A stretch of 64,000 nucleotides of DNA, from positions 1-64,000 of the forward strand of contig NZ_JNIY01000010.1 in NCBI RefSeq assembly GCF_000701465.1, written 5' to 3'. The notes under the pieces were generated by a model. That model was given only the letters and a program-made list of their open reading frames with translations. It did not search any database and was not told where the DNA came from. Made by a program: the position numbers and the translations under genes. The DNA is from Paraoerskovia marina DSM 21750 (lineage in GTDB: Bacteria; Actinomycetota; Actinomycetes; Actinomycetales; Cellulomonadaceae). Numbering within the stretch: position 1 is the stretch's first letter; each line of letters begins with the position of its first letter. Below are positions 48,483 through 57,499 of the stretch, piece after piece.

Positions 48483-51125
48483 GTGACCGACGAGCAGACT
48501 CCTGACCAGGACCCCACGCCCGAGACCCCTGCAGTACCCACCGGCGAGGACGCGGTGGCCGCGGCCGCCGCCCTGGCCGTGCACCACGGCCGGATCGAGC
48601 CCGTGGACCTGCAGCTCGAGATGCAGCGCTCCTACCTCGACTACGCGATGAGCGTGATCGTGGGCCGTGCGCTCCCCGACGTGCGGGACGGCCTCAAGCC
48701 CGTGCACCGCCGCGTGCTCTACGCGATGTACGACGGGGGCTACCGTCCGGACCGCTCGTTCTCGAAGTGCTCGCGCGTCGTCGGCGACGTGATGGGAAAG
48801 TTCCACCCCCACGGTGACTCGGCGATCTACGACGCACTGGTCCGCCTGGTCCAGGACTGGTCGATGCGCTACCCGCTCGTCGCGGGTCAGGGGAACTTCG
48901 GCTCCCCCGGCAACGACCCCGCGGCCGCGCCGCGATACACGGAGTGCAAGATGGCTCCGCTCGCGCTCGAGATGGTCCGCGACATCGACAAGGACACCGT
49001 CGACTTCGGCGACAACTACGACGGGCGCACGCAGGAACCGCTGATCCTCCCGTCGCGGATCCCCAACCTGCTGGTGAACGGATCCTCGGGCATCGCCGTC
49101 GGCATGGCCACGAACATCCCGCCGCACAACCTGCGCGAGGTCGCGGAGGGCGTGCGCTGGCACCTCGAGAACCCTGACGCGAGCAAGGAGGAGCTGCTGG
49201 AGGCTCTCCTGCAGCGGATCAAGGGACCGGACTTCCCGACGGGCGCCTCCGTGCTGGGGCACGCCGGGATCGAGGAGGCCTACCGGACGGGCCGTGGGTC
49301 GATCACGATGCGCGCGATCGTGAACGTCGAGGAGATCCAGAACCGCATCTGCCTCGTCGTCACCGAGCTGCCGTACCAGGTGAACCCCGACAACCTGGCC
49401 CTGAAGATCGCGGACCTCGTCAAGGACGGGCGTATCCAGGGCATCGCGGACATCCGCGACGAGACGTCCGGGCGTACAGGTCAGCGTCTCGTGATTGTAC
49501 TGAAGCGCGACGCCGTCGCGAAGGTCGTGCTCAACAACCTGTACAAGCACACGCAGCTGCAGGACAACTTCAGCGCCAACATGCTCGCGCTCGTCGACGG
49601 CGTCCCCCGGACGCTCAGCCTGGACGCCTTCATCCGGCACTGGACCACCCACCAGATGGACGTCATCGTCCGCCGCACCAACTACCTCCTCAACGAGGCC
49701 GAGCAGCGCATCCACATCTACCGCGGATACCTCAAGGCGCTCGACCAGCTCGACGAGGTCATCGCCCTCATCCGCCGCTCCCCCGACGCCGACGCCGCGC
49801 GCACCGGCCTGATGGAGCTGCTCGGCGTGGACGAGCGGCAGGCCCGCGCGATCCTCGACATGCAGCTCCGCCGGCTCGCCGCGCTGCAGCGCCAGGAGAT
49901 CATCGACGAGCACGACAACCTGCAGCGTCTGATCACCGAGTACCGCGCGATCCTGGCGGATGAGAACCGGCAGCGCGAGATCGTGCGCGAGGAGCTCGAC
50001 GAGATCGTCGACAAGTGGGGCGACGACCGCCGCACGACGATCCTCCCTTACGGCGGCGAGGTCTCGATGGAGGACCTCATCGCCGAGGAGGACGTGGTCG
50101 TCACCATCACCCGCGGTGGGTACGTCAAGCGGACCCGCTCCGACAACTACCGCGCACAGCGTCGCGGCGGCAAGGGCGTGCGTGGTGCACAGCTGCGCGA
50201 GGACGACATCGTCGACCATTTCTTCGTCACGACGACGCACCACTGGCTGCTGTTCTTCACGAACCTCGGTCGTGTCTACCGCGCGAAGGCCTACGAGCTC
50301 CCCGAGGGCGGCCGCGACGCCAAGGGTCAGCACGTGGCCAACCTGCTGGCGTTCCAGCCCGGCGAGAAGATCGCCCAGGTGCTGGGCATGCGCGACTACG
50401 ACGCCGCGGAGTACCTGGTCCTCGCGACCCGCCGCGGTCTCGTCAAGAAGACACGCCTGAGCGAGTACAACTCCCCCCGCAGCGGCGGCCTGATCGCCAT
50501 CAACCTGCGCGAGGACGACGAGGGTGTGGCGGACGAGCTCGTCGCCGCACGCCTGGTCGACGCGACCGACGACATGATCCTCGTCTCGCGCAAGGGCCAG
50601 TCCATCCGATTCCAGGCGAACGACGACGCCATTCGCCCGCTGGGCCGTGCGACGTCGGGCGTCACGGGGATGAAGTTCCGTGAGGACGACGAGCTGCTCT
50701 CGGCGGACGTGGTCGTGCCAGGGTGCGACCTCTTCGTCGTCACCGAGGGTGGGTTCGCCAAGCGCACGCCGATCGACCAGTACCGCGTGCAGGGCCGCGG
50801 CGGGCTCGGCATCAAGGTCGCGAACCTCGTCGAGGCGCGCGGGGACCTTGTAGGCGCGCTGATCACCGAGGCGGACGACGAGGTGCTCGTCATCATGGAG
50901 CGCGGCAAGATCGTGCGATCCGCGGTCGCCGAGGTCAACCTCACGGGGCGCAACACCCAGGGCGTGACCTTCGCGAAGCCGGGCAAGAATGACCGGATCA
51001 TCGCCGTCGCGCGGAACGTCGAGAGTCGACTTGCCGAGGATGGCGCTACGGTGGACGACACCGACCCAGCCACTGGCGGCGGATCTGCAGCAGATGCGGA
51101 TGCGGCCACGAGCGAGGAAGCCTGA
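48483..51125 (+). CDS. gyrA: DNA gyrase subunit A
   Basis: The 880-residue cleavage subunit. The breakage-reunion domain has [20 protein letters not shown] and the quinolone-resistance region [20 protein letters not shown], where the key Ser and Asp are the sensitive type. The catalytic Tyr lies in [13 protein letters not shown]. The C-terminal pinwheel has the GyrA-box [10 protein letters not shown] and related repeats. GTG 48483 follows gyrB by 68 bases. A short low-complexity tail ends the protein. Confidence 0.97.
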   Translation: MTDEQTPDQDPTPETPAVPTGEDAVAAAAALAVHHGRIEPVDLQLEMQRSYLDYAMSVIVGRALPDVRDGLKPVHRRVLYAMYDGGYRPDRSFSKCSRVVGDVMGKFHPHGDSAIYDALVRLVQDWSMRYPLVAGQGNFGSPGNDPAAAPRYTECKMAPLALEMVRDIDKDTVDFGDNYDGRTQEPLILPSRIPNLLVNGSSGIAVGMATNIPPHNLREVAEGVRWHLENPDASKEELLEALLQRIKGPDFPTGASVLGHAGIEEAYRTGRGSITMRAIVNVEEIQNRICLVVTELPYQVNPDNLALKIADLVKDGRIQGIADIRDETSGRTGQRLVIVLKRDAVAKVVLNNLYKHTQLQDNFSANMLALVDGVPRTLSLDAFIRHWTTHQMDVIVRRTNYLLNEAEQRIHIYRGYLKALDQLDEVIALIRRSPDADAARTGLMELLGVDERQARAILDMQLRRLAALQRQEIIDEHDNLQRLITEYRAILADENRQREIVREELDEIVDKWGDDRRTTILPYGGEVSMEDLIAEEDVVVTITRGGYVKRTRSDNYRAQRRGGKGVRGAQLREDDIVDHFFVTTTHHWLLFFTNLGRVYRAKAYELPEGGRDAKGQHVANLLAFQPGEKIAQVLGMRDYDAAEYLVLATRRGLVKKTRLSEYNSPRSGGLIAINLREDDEGVADELVAARLVDATDDMILVSRKGQSIRFQANDDAIRPLGRATSGVTGMKFREDDELLSADVVVPGCDLFVVTEGGFAKRTPIDQYRVQGRGGLGIKVANLVEARGDLVGALITEADDEVLVIMERGKIVRSAVAEVNLTGRNTQGVTFAKPGKNDRIIAVARNVESRLAEDGATVDDTDPATGGGSAADADAATSEEA

Positions 51126-51127
51126 GA

Positions 51128-51988
51128 ATGACGACCAACGACCGGCTGAAGACCGACACGCCTCCCCCGCCTCCTGAGCCGAAGGACACCGCCAAGGACA
51201 CCGCCAAGGACGCTGACCTTCCGTTCGACCAGGACAAGTCGGTCGAGCGACCCGGCAGCACGACGACTCCTCCCGGACCCCCGGCGACGACGGAGCAGCC
51301 GACGGTCCCGGCGTCGTCGGCCACCGCCGGCGTGAAGTCCTCGGCCGCGAAGGCTGCTGCTGCCGCCATGTCCGTCGCGCGTTCCGCCCGTGACCGGGTG
51401 GCGAGCGCGACGGCCGAGGCGCAGGCAGCCCGTCAGGAGCGCTACGGGCAGCGGGAGAACGCCGCGGCGTCCTCCGGGGCGCAGGAAGCACCTCAGGGAG
51501 CTTCGGCGGGCGCGGAAGGCACGAGCGCGATGCCGGGTCGCGAGCAGCCGGCGTCGTCCCAGCAGTGGAGCGCCGCCGGCACGACCGGCACGGCCACCGC
51601 GACGGCTCCGGCCGCGGTCGACGGGTCGGTCCGTCGGGTCCGGCTGGTCGTCTCGCGGGTGGACCCCTGGTCCGTCATGAAGCTGGCATTCCTGATGTCG
51701 TTCGCGCTCGGGATCCTCTGGGTCGTCGCGACCGCGATGTTCTGGAGCACCCTCGACGGGCTCGGCGTCTTTACGGAGATCGACGGGCTCGTGCAGAGCA
51801 TCGTGGGCGAGGAGAACCCGGTCGACGTGCTGCAGTACGTCGCGTTCGACCGTGCACTCTCGCTCGCGGCGCTGATCGCGATCGTGAACCTCGTGCTCCT
51901 GACCGCGATCGCCACGATCTTCGCGTTCATCTACAACCTGGTCGCCGCGGCGGTCGGTGGGATACACGTCACACTGACCGACGAGTGA
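51128..51988 (+). CDS. DUF3566-family membrane protein
   Basis: The 286-residue protein has a long disordered N-terminus rich in Pro, Thr, Ala and Lys (about 1-165), then a DUF3566 domain with two transmembrane helices (MKLAFLMSFALGILWVVATA; LIAIVNLVLLTAIATIFAFI) and a short end GGIHVTLTDE. It lies two bases after gyrA, the conserved actinobacterial position, so it is in the gyrase operon. Function unknown. Confidence 0.9.
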   Translation: MTTNDRLKTDTPPPPPEPKDTAKDTAKDADLPFDQDKSVERPGSTTTPPGPPATTEQPTVPASSATAGVKSSAAKAAAAAMSVARSARDRVASATAEAQAARQERYGQRENAAASSGAQEAPQGASAGAEGTSAMPGREQPASSQQWSAAGTTGTATATAPAAVDGSVRRVRLVVSRVDPWSVMKLAFLMSFALGILWVVATAMFWSTLDGLGVFTEIDGLVQSIVGEENPVDVLQYVAFDRALSLAALIAIVNLVLLTAIATIFAFIYNLVAAAVGGIHVTLTDE

Positions 51989-52050
51989 TCCGGTTTGGGA
52001 ACGACGGCTGAGATCAGGTATCGTCAACCGTCGCGCCCTTTGGGGCGCAC

Positions 52051-52124
52051 GGGCCCATAGCTCAGGCGGTTAGAGCGCTTCGCTGATAACGAAGAGGTCG
52101 GAGGTTCAAGTCCTCCTGGGCCCA
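52051..52124 (+). tRNA. tRNA-Ile (anticodon GAT)
   Basis: Acceptor GGGCCCA/TGGGCCC, D arm GCTC...GAGC, anticodon stem CTTCG/CGAAG with loop CTGATAA, T arm GGAGG TTCAAGT CCTCC, discriminator A. CCA is not encoded. Confidence 0.97.
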
Positions 52125-52156
52125 CTGCACGGACGATCCGACGGAGGAGAGATCGC

Positions 52157-52276
52157 ATGAAGAAGCTGCTCGTCATTGCACTCACTGCGGGAGTCGGTTA
52201 TTTCGTCTGGCGCAAGTACACGGAGAACGCTGAAGAGCGCGACCTCTGGGCTGAGGTCACCGACACGTTCGAGTGA
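52157..52276 (+). CDS. DLW-39 family peptide
   Basis: A 39-residue protein with a hydrophobic N-terminal helix (MKKLLVIALTAGVGYFVWRK) and the family motif ERDLWAEVTD near the end. ATG 52157 has GGAGGAG upstream. It lies between tRNA-Ile and tRNA-Ala, the characteristic place for this actinobacterial small-protein family, which is named for its Asp-Leu-Trp motif and length. It is probably a single-pass membrane peptide; function unknown. Confidence 0.85.
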   Translation: MKKLLVIALTAGVGYFVWRKYTENAEERDLWAEVTDTFE

Positions 52277-52307
52277 CGCGGCAAACCTCGCAGATCGTGC
52301 GAGGTGC

Positions 52308-52380
52308 GGGGCCATGGCGCAATTGGTAGCGCACCTGCTTTGCAAGCAGGGGGTTGCGGGTTCGAGTCCCGCTGGCTCCA
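52308..52380 (+). tRNA. tRNA-Ala (anticodon TGC)
   Basis: Acceptor GGGGCCA/TGGCTCC with one G-T wobble, anticodon stem CCTGC/GCAGG with loop TTTGCAA, T arm GCGGG TTCGAGT CCCGC, discriminator A, then an encoded CCA at 52381-52383. Confidence 0.97.
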
Positions 52381-52384
52381 CCAT

Positions 52385-52419
52385 CGAAGGGCACCGACCA
52401 TCGCGGTCGGTGCCCTTCG
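52385..52419. terminator. Hairpin between tRNA-Ala and cueP
   Basis: Perfect 15-bp arms (CGAAGGGCACCGACC and its complement) with loop ATCGC. It lies just after tRNA-Ala and just past the convergent cueP gene, so it is probably a bidirectional terminator. Confidence 0.8.
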
Positions 52420-52449
52420 TCGTGAGGAGAACTGCGGCAGGCCAGGGAT

Positions 52450-53064
52450 CTATGCCGAGAGCTGCATGGTCGTCAGGCACGTCTCCGCGTTCTCGTCGGT
52501 CGTGACCGGTGCTGTCGCGGTCTTTCCGTCGTGGGTGATCGTCAGCGTCGCCTCGATGTCGCGGGGGAGCCAGAGGCCCGCGAACCCGTTGTCGGCGAGC
52601 TCACGGGTCTCGTCGAGCAGGGTTTCGCCGCTGGCGTCGTCCACCACGGTCACGGCGATCTCCTCGCCGCCGAGCTCCCCGGTGCACGTCGTGAGCGAGT
52701 GCATCGAGCACGGGTGCGTCTCGTCGACGTACGGCGCGACCGAGAGGTAGAACTCGTCGTCGGGCAGGGGAAGGGTCGTCTCCCCGGACCCCGCCTTGAG
52801 AACCAGGTCGGTGGGCTGGACCGAGGCGATGAGATCGGTCGCCCGTGCGTCGAGGGGTGTGGCCTCGAGGGAGTCGATCATCTCCTTGGCGGACATCCCG
52901 TCGAGTCCGTAGGTCTCGAGGTCGTCGTTCCCGGTGGAGACGTCCGGCGTCGAGCACCCGGCGAGGAGCACAACCGTTGCGAGCAGCGCACCGGTGAGGG
53001 CTGCCGTCCGGCGCGCCACGGGGCGGGGAATCACGGTTCGGGGAGTCACAGGGCGGTGAGGCAC
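52450..53064 (-). CDS. cueP: CueP-family copper-binding lipoprotein
   Basis: The 204-residue lipoprotein has a twin-basic N-terminal stretch, a hydrophobic helix and lipobox LLAGC (C37). The mature part has the CueP pattern: GLDGMSAKEMIDSLE, LPLPDDEFYLSVAPYVDETH, PCSMHSLTTCTGEL, NGFAGLWLPRDIEATL and near the end TCLTTMQL. The conserved Cys residues can bind copper. CueP proteins are envelope copper chaperones. It lies 51 bases after copA on the same strand, so the two form an operon. The start could be any of several upstream codons; the lipobox fixes the mature form. Confidence 0.87.
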   Translation of the reverse strand: MPHRPVTPRTVIPRPVARRTAALTGALLATVVLLAGCSTPDVSTGNDDLETYGLDGMSAKEMIDSLEATPLDARATDLIASVQPTDLVLKAGSGETTLPLPDDEFYLSVAPYVDETHPCSMHSLTTCTGELGGEEIAVTVVDDASGETLLDETRELADNGFAGLWLPRDIEATLTITHDGKTATAPVTTDENAETCLTTMQLSA

Positions 53065-53115
53065 GTCGAGATCCTTCGTTCGGGGTCCGGGCGGGGACGG
53101 TCGAGGGGGGCCTTG

Positions 53116-55638
53116 TCAGCCGGCGCGGCGCAGCCGCAGGGAGTTCCCGACGACGATCACCGAGCTCAGTGCCATCGCGGCCCCCGCGATCATGGGGTTG
53201 AGCAGACCGGCTGCCGCGAGCGGGATCGCCGCGACGTTGTAGGCGAACGCCCAGAAGAGGTTCTGCTTGATCACCCGCAGGGTGTCGCGCGAGAGCTGGA
53301 TCGCGGTCGCGGCGGAGCGGAGGTCGCCCCGCACGAGCGTGATGTCGGACGCCTCGATCGCCACGTCCGTGCCCGTGCCCATCGCGAGGCCGAGGTCGGC
53401 CCCGGCGAGGGCTGCGGCGTCGTTCACGCCGTCGCCGACCATCGCGACGGTCTTGCCCTCGGAGCGCAGCCGCGCCACGACGTCGGCCTTGTCCTCGGGC
53501 AGGACGCGCGCGATCACGTCGGACTCGTCGATCCCGACGGTGCGGGCGGCGGTCCGGGCGGCGGCCTCGGAGTCCCCGGTGAGGAGGATCGGGTGCAGCC
53601 CCAGGTCACGCAGCTGCGCGACGGCCTCGGCGGAGGTCTCCTTCACCGCGTCCCGCAGGACGAGGGCCGCGCGGGCTGAGCCGCCCCACCCGACCACGAC
53701 GGCGGTGGCACCGGACTGCTCGGCCTCGGCCACGGCGTCGTGAATCTCGGGTGGGATGGTGAGCCCGTCCGCCTCGAGGAGGCTCAGGCGGCCGACGACG
53801 ACGCGGCGCGCGTTCAGCGAGCCTGTCCCCAGGCCTGTGGACGCGGGGGAGAGGCCCGAGTGCGCCTGGCGGACGACCGCCTCGACGCCCCCGCCGGGGG
53901 TGGAGGTGAAGTCGAACGCCTGCAGCGACCCGATGGTGACGCCGTCGCCACCGGTCTGCGCGGTCGGGTCGGCGGTCGTCTCGGCCGCGGCGGCGACGGC
54001 CTGCGCGATGGGATGCTCGCTGAGCGCCTCGACCGCGCCGGCGTGGGCGAGGGCGTCGTCCGCGTCGGTGCCGGGGGCCGGGACGACGGTCTCGAGCGCC
54101 ATCTCACCGGCGGTGACGGTCCCCGTCTTGTCGAGCACGATCGTGTCGACGCGACGGGTCGACTCCAGCACCTCCGGACCCTTGATCAGGATGCCGAGCT
54201 GGGCGCCACGGCCGGTGCCGACGAGCAGTGCGGTCGGGGTGGCGAGGCCCAGGGCGCAGGGGCACGCGATGATCAGGACGGCCACCGCCGCGGTGAAGGC
54301 GAACGCCGTGTCGGCGCCGGCGAGCAGCCAGCCGACGAGCGTGAGCACCGCGATCACCAGGACGATCGGCACGAAGACCGCGGAGATGCGGTCGGCCAGG
54401 CGCTGCACCGGGGCCTTGCCGGTCTGCGCCTGCGTGACGAGGCGGCCGATGCGGGCGAGAGTCGTCTCGTCCCCGACCCGGGTCGCACGCACGAGCAGGT
54501 GCCCGGACGTGTTGACGGTGGCACCGGTGACGTCGGAACCGGGGGAGACGTCGACCGGCACGGGCTCGCCGGTCAGCAGGGAGGTGTCGAGCGCGCTGGT
54601 GCCCTCGACCACGACGCCGTCCGTCGCCACCGTGGCCCCCGGGCGCACGGTGAACAGGTCGTCCACGCGGAGGTCGGAGGCGTCGACCGACTCGGTGACG
54701 AACCGCCCGTTCTCGCGGCGGGGAGCGCCGTCGTCGTCCGTGAGGACGTGCTCGGCGTCCTTGGCGCCGAGCTCCAGGAGGGAACGCAGCGCGTCCCCGG
54801 CGCGACGGCGTGAGCGGTGCTCCGCCCAGCGTCCGCCGAGCAGGAACGTGGTGACCACGACGGCGACCTCGAAGTAGAGCTCCGGCGGTCCCGTGTGCTC
54901 GCGGGAGGGGAGGAGGGAGAACTCCATCTGCATCCCGATCTCTCCGGCGCCGCCGAGCAGGAGTGCCCAGAGCGACCACGCGGTCGCCGCGATCACGCCG
55001 ATCGAGACCAGGGTGTCCATGGTCGACGCTCCGTGCCTCGCGGCCCGGAACGCCGCGGCGTGGAACGGCCACGCGCCCCACACCACGACGGGGAGCGAGA
55101 GCGCGGCGACGACCCACTGCCACCCGGGGAACTGCAGGACGGGCACCATCGAGAGCAGGACGACCGGGACCGCGAGCACGGCGGAGACGAGGAATCGTCG
55201 TCTGAGGTCGGCTCCGCGGTCCGGGGTCGGCGCGGAGGTGTCCTCGCCCTCGACCATCTGGTGCCCCTCGGCCATCGAGTGGCCGGACAGGGCGTGCTCC
55301 GTCGGGTCGTGGGCGTCGGCGTGGGTGCTCTCCGGGGCGGAGGGGTGGTCACCGGCGGGCGCGTCGGTCGAGCGGCGTCCGGTGACCCGCGCGGTGTACC
55401 CGGCGCGGGATACGGCCTGGACGAGTGCCTCGTCGGTCACGGGGGCGGTGAGGAGGACGTGCGCCGTCTCGAGCGGCAGGTTGACGGTCGCCTCGACACC
55501 CTCGACGGCCCCCAGCTTCTTCTCGACGCGGGCGACGCAGGATGCGCAGGTCATCCCGGAGATGGCGAGGTCGACCTCGCCGAGGGGGAGGGCGTGCTCG
55601 TCCTGCTGCTCGGGTGCGGGTGGGGTGCGGTCTGCCAT
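53116..55638 (-). CDS. copA: Copper-exporting P1B-type ATPase
   Basis: The 840-residue pump has an N-terminal heavy-metal-associated domain with GMTCASC (C31, C34), then a His-rich linker (about 90-135). Transmembrane segments include the CPC metal motif IIACPCALGLATP, and the cytoplasmic domains have TGEPVP, DKTGT (phosphorylated Asp), SEHPIA and GDGVNDA. The C-terminal helices have YNVAAIPLAA and MALSSVIVVGNSLRLR, typical of Cu+-ATPases. ATG 55638 has AAGGAG upstream. Two CsoR-type operators precede it. The open frame reaching 56292 overlaps the neighbouring gene and is not used. Confidence 0.95.
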   Translation of the reverse strand: MADRTPPAPEQQDEHALPLGEVDLAISGMTCASCVARVEKKLGAVEGVEATVNLPLETAHVLLTAPVTDEALVQAVSRAGYTARVTGRRSTDAPAGDHPSAPESTHADAHDPTEHALSGHSMAEGHQMVEGEDTSAPTPDRGADLRRRFLVSAVLAVPVVLLSMVPVLQFPGWQWVVAALSLPVVVWGAWPFHAAAFRAARHGASTMDTLVSIGVIAATAWSLWALLLGGAGEIGMQMEFSLLPSREHTGPPELYFEVAVVVTTFLLGGRWAEHRSRRRAGDALRSLLELGAKDAEHVLTDDDGAPRRENGRFVTESVDASDLRVDDLFTVRPGATVATDGVVVEGTSALDTSLLTGEPVPVDVSPGSDVTGATVNTSGHLLVRATRVGDETTLARIGRLVTQAQTGKAPVQRLADRISAVFVPIVLVIAVLTLVGWLLAGADTAFAFTAAVAVLIIACPCALGLATPTALLVGTGRGAQLGILIKGPEVLESTRRVDTIVLDKTGTVTAGEMALETVVPAPGTDADDALAHAGAVEALSEHPIAQAVAAAAETTADPTAQTGGDGVTIGSLQAFDFTSTPGGGVEAVVRQAHSGLSPASTGLGTGSLNARRVVVGRLSLLEADGLTIPPEIHDAVAEAEQSGATAVVVGWGGSARAALVLRDAVKETSAEAVAQLRDLGLHPILLTGDSEAAARTAARTVGIDESDVIARVLPEDKADVVARLRSEGKTVAMVGDGVNDAAALAGADLGLAMGTGTDVAIEASDITLVRGDLRSAATAIQLSRDTLRVIKQNLFWAFAYNVAAIPLAAAGLLNPMIAGAAMALSSVIVVGNSLRLRRAG

Positions 55639-55654
55639 GGTGACTCCTTGCCAT

Positions 55655-55671
55655 ATACCCGTAGGGGGTAT
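55655..55671. promoter_or_regulatory. CsoR-type operator 2, copA leader
   Basis: ATACCCgtagGGGGTAT lies between the putative -10 and the copA ribosome-binding site. The inverted C/G runs match the CsoR-family consensus and the operator at 20271. Confidence 0.75.
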
Positions 55672-55675
55672 CAAC

Positions 55676-55706
55676 ACAGTACCCCGTGGGGGTACCTCGA
55701 TGTCAA
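55676..55706 (-). promoter_or_regulatory. copA promoter with CsoR-type operator 1 in the spacer
   Basis: On the minus strand TTGACA (55706-55701) and TACTGT (55681-55676) are separated by 19 bases. The palindrome GTACCCC-N2/3-GGGGTAC (55679-55695) fills the spacer. A repressor there would block polymerase; a 19-base spacer is also typical of MerR-type promoters, so CueR-like control is an alternative. Confidence 0.65.
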
Positions 55707-55725
55707 GGAAGTGGCGGAGATGCGC

Positions 55726-55755
55726 GAAGGCCGCGCCCCGAGGGGCACGGCCTTC
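55726..55755 (-). terminator. Terminator hairpin downstream of LEA-like gene
   Basis: GAAGGCCG-c-GCCCC pairs with GGGGC-a-CGGCCTTC around a GA loop, 32 bases past the stop. A smaller perfect hairpin (GGGTCGGG/CCCGACCC, 55762-55782) lies between it and the gene. Confidence 0.75.
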
Positions 55756-55786
55756 GTCCGAGGGTCGGGCTACACCCGACCCGAGG

Positions 55787-56827
55787 TCACTTCGTCGACC
55801 CGCCCTTGGGGCCGGGCTTCGGGGTCCCGGAGGACTTGGAGCCCGCTGATTTCGCGGCGTCGGAAGCCTTCGCCGCCGTGCCCTGGGCAGCGTCGGCAGA
55901 CTTCTCCGCAGCATCCTTGACGGCCTCGGTGCCGTCGTCGACGGCGTCCTTGGTCGCGTCGGCGGCGTCGTTCGTCGCGTCCTTCGCGGAGTCCACGGCG
56001 CTGTCGGCCGTGCCCCGTGCCTTGTCCGCCACCTTCTTGGTGGCGTCCTTGGCGTCGTCGATCGCGTGGCTCGCCTTGCCGGCGGCGTCCTTGGCGACCG
56101 CGGCGGCCTTGTCGGCGGCGTCGCGGCCCTTCGAGACGGCCGTCCCGGCGGCCTCGCCGACCGACTCCGCGGCACGGCCCACCGGTGAGCTCGCGCTCGA
56201 CGCGGGGACGCTGGCGGGCTCGACCGGGTCGGACCAGGGGTCGTCCGTCGGCTGGGCGCGGCGCCAGAGGACGACGGCGGTCCCGGCGGCACCGACGGCG
56301 ACGACCGTCCACAGCACCTTGTGGGACTTCTTGTCGGCCTTGGCCGCTTCCTTCTCGGCCTTCTTGGCAGCCTTCTTGGCGGCCTTGCCCGTGGCCTCGA
56401 CGTTGCTCTGAAGGTCCGCGACGGCGGAGTCGGCAGCGGCGATGGTCGCCTTGCCCGCCTGCTTCGCCGTGTCGCCGGCCTTCTCCGCGGCGGCGTTGAC
56501 CGACGCGACGAGCTTGGGGATCACCTCGTCACGCAACTTGGCGTGAGCGTTGTCGATGGCCGGGCCAGCCTTGTCGGCGGCGGCCTCGATGCGCGGCGCC
56601 GCGGCGATCACGCTCTCGTTCCACGCCTTCTCGGCACGCGGAGCGGCCCAGTCGCGGGCCGCTCCGGCAGCGTCCTTCGCCTGGTCGGCGAGCTGCCGTG
56701 CCGCGGGCCCTGCCTGCTCACGCGCCTCCTGGAACTGGGCTGCGAGCTGTGCGCCCTGTGCCTTCAGCTTTTCCGTGTCGATGGAGGCGGCCGCCGTGCT
56801 GGCGGACTTCCGGTTTTTTCCCACCAT
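55787..56827 (-). CDS. Membrane-anchored Ala/Lys/Asp-rich LEA-like protein
   Basis: A 346-residue low-complexity helical protein. Residues 1-170 are an Ala/Lys-rich amphipathic coiled-coil region. One transmembrane helix (about 173-190, [20 protein letters not shown]) is followed by a second repetitive segment (about 225-330) in which motifs such as [18 protein letters not shown] and [18 protein letters not shown] recur with an 11-residue-like period. Such repeats resemble group 3 LEA and apolipoprotein-like proteins linked to stress tolerance. It ends in a basic Gly/Pro/Lys tail. It is divergent from ppiA. Function unknown. Confidence 0.75.
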   Translation of the reverse strand: MVGKNRKSASTAAASIDTEKLKAQGAQLAAQFQEAREQAGPAARQLADQAKDAAGAARDWAAPRAEKAWNESVIAAAPRIEAAADKAGPAIDNAHAKLRDEVIPKLVASVNAAAEKAGDTAKQAGKATIAAADSAVADLQSNVEATGKAAKKAAKKAEKEAAKADKKSHKVLWTVVAVGAAGTAVVLWRRAQPTDDPWSDPVEPASVPASSASSPVGRAAESVGEAAGTAVSKGRDAADKAAAVAKDAAGKASHAIDDAKDATKKVADKARGTADSAVDSAKDATNDAADATKDAVDDGTEAVKDAAEKSADAAQGTAAKASDAAKSAGSKSSGTPKPGPKGGSTK

Positions 56828-56957
56828 GGAGCTCCGATCGTTGTGGCGCGGTTATCTTCTACGTCACTCTGCCACTCCGTCCGATACGTCGCACCCGGCA
56901 TCGGCAACTTGTGACGAATCAGGCCCGGGATCCGCACGCCCGTGCGAGAATGTCGAC

Positions 56958-57497
56958 ATGTTTGCGACACTCCACACCTCTGCCGGCGACATCCGCATCG
57001 AGCTCTTCGAGAACCACGCACCGAAGACCGTCGAGAACTTCCGTGGTCTCGCCACGGGCGAGAAGGCCTGGACCGACCCGCGCACGGGCGCTGAGAGCAA
57101 CGCCCCGTTCTACGACGGTCTGATCTTCCACCGCGTCATCGAGGACTTCATGATCCAGGGTGGCTGCCCCCTGGGCACCGGGACGGGTGGCCCCGGCTAC
57201 ACGTTCAACGACGAGATCCACCCGGAGCTGAGCTTCGACCGCAAATACCTCCTCGCGATGGCGAACGCCGGCTCGCGCCGCAACCCCGTCACCGGAGAGA
57301 CCGAGGGCACCAACGGGTCGCAGTTCTTCATCTCGACGACGCTGACCCCGTGGCTCAACGGCAAGCACACCATCTTCGGTGAGGTCGCCGACGACTCGAG
57401 CCGCGCCGTCGTGGACCAGATCAACGCCGTCCGCACCCGCCCGGGCGACCGCCCGGTCGAGGACGTCACGATCAAGTCCGTCACCATCGAGGACTGA
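56958..57497 (+). CDS. ppiA: Cyclophilin-type peptidyl-prolyl isomerase
   Basis: The 179-residue cyclophilin starts [20 protein letters not shown]. Catalytic and substrate residues are in [23 protein letters not shown] and GKHTIFGEV. It is a cytoplasmic form with no signal peptide. ATG 56958 follows a TGTCGAC stretch without a strong Shine-Dalgarno sequence; the frame upstream overlaps the LEA-like gene. It is followed within three bases by the rhomboid gene. Confidence 0.95.
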   Translation: MFATLHTSAGDIRIELFENHAPKTVENFRGLATGEKAWTDPRTGAESNAPFYDGLIFHRVIEDFMIQGGCPLGTGTGGPGYTFNDEIHPELSFDRKYLLAMANAGSRRNPVTGETEGTNGSQFFISTTLTPWLNGKHTIFGEVADDSSRAVVDQINAVRTRPGDRPVEDVTIKSVTIED

Positions 57498-57499
57498 TC

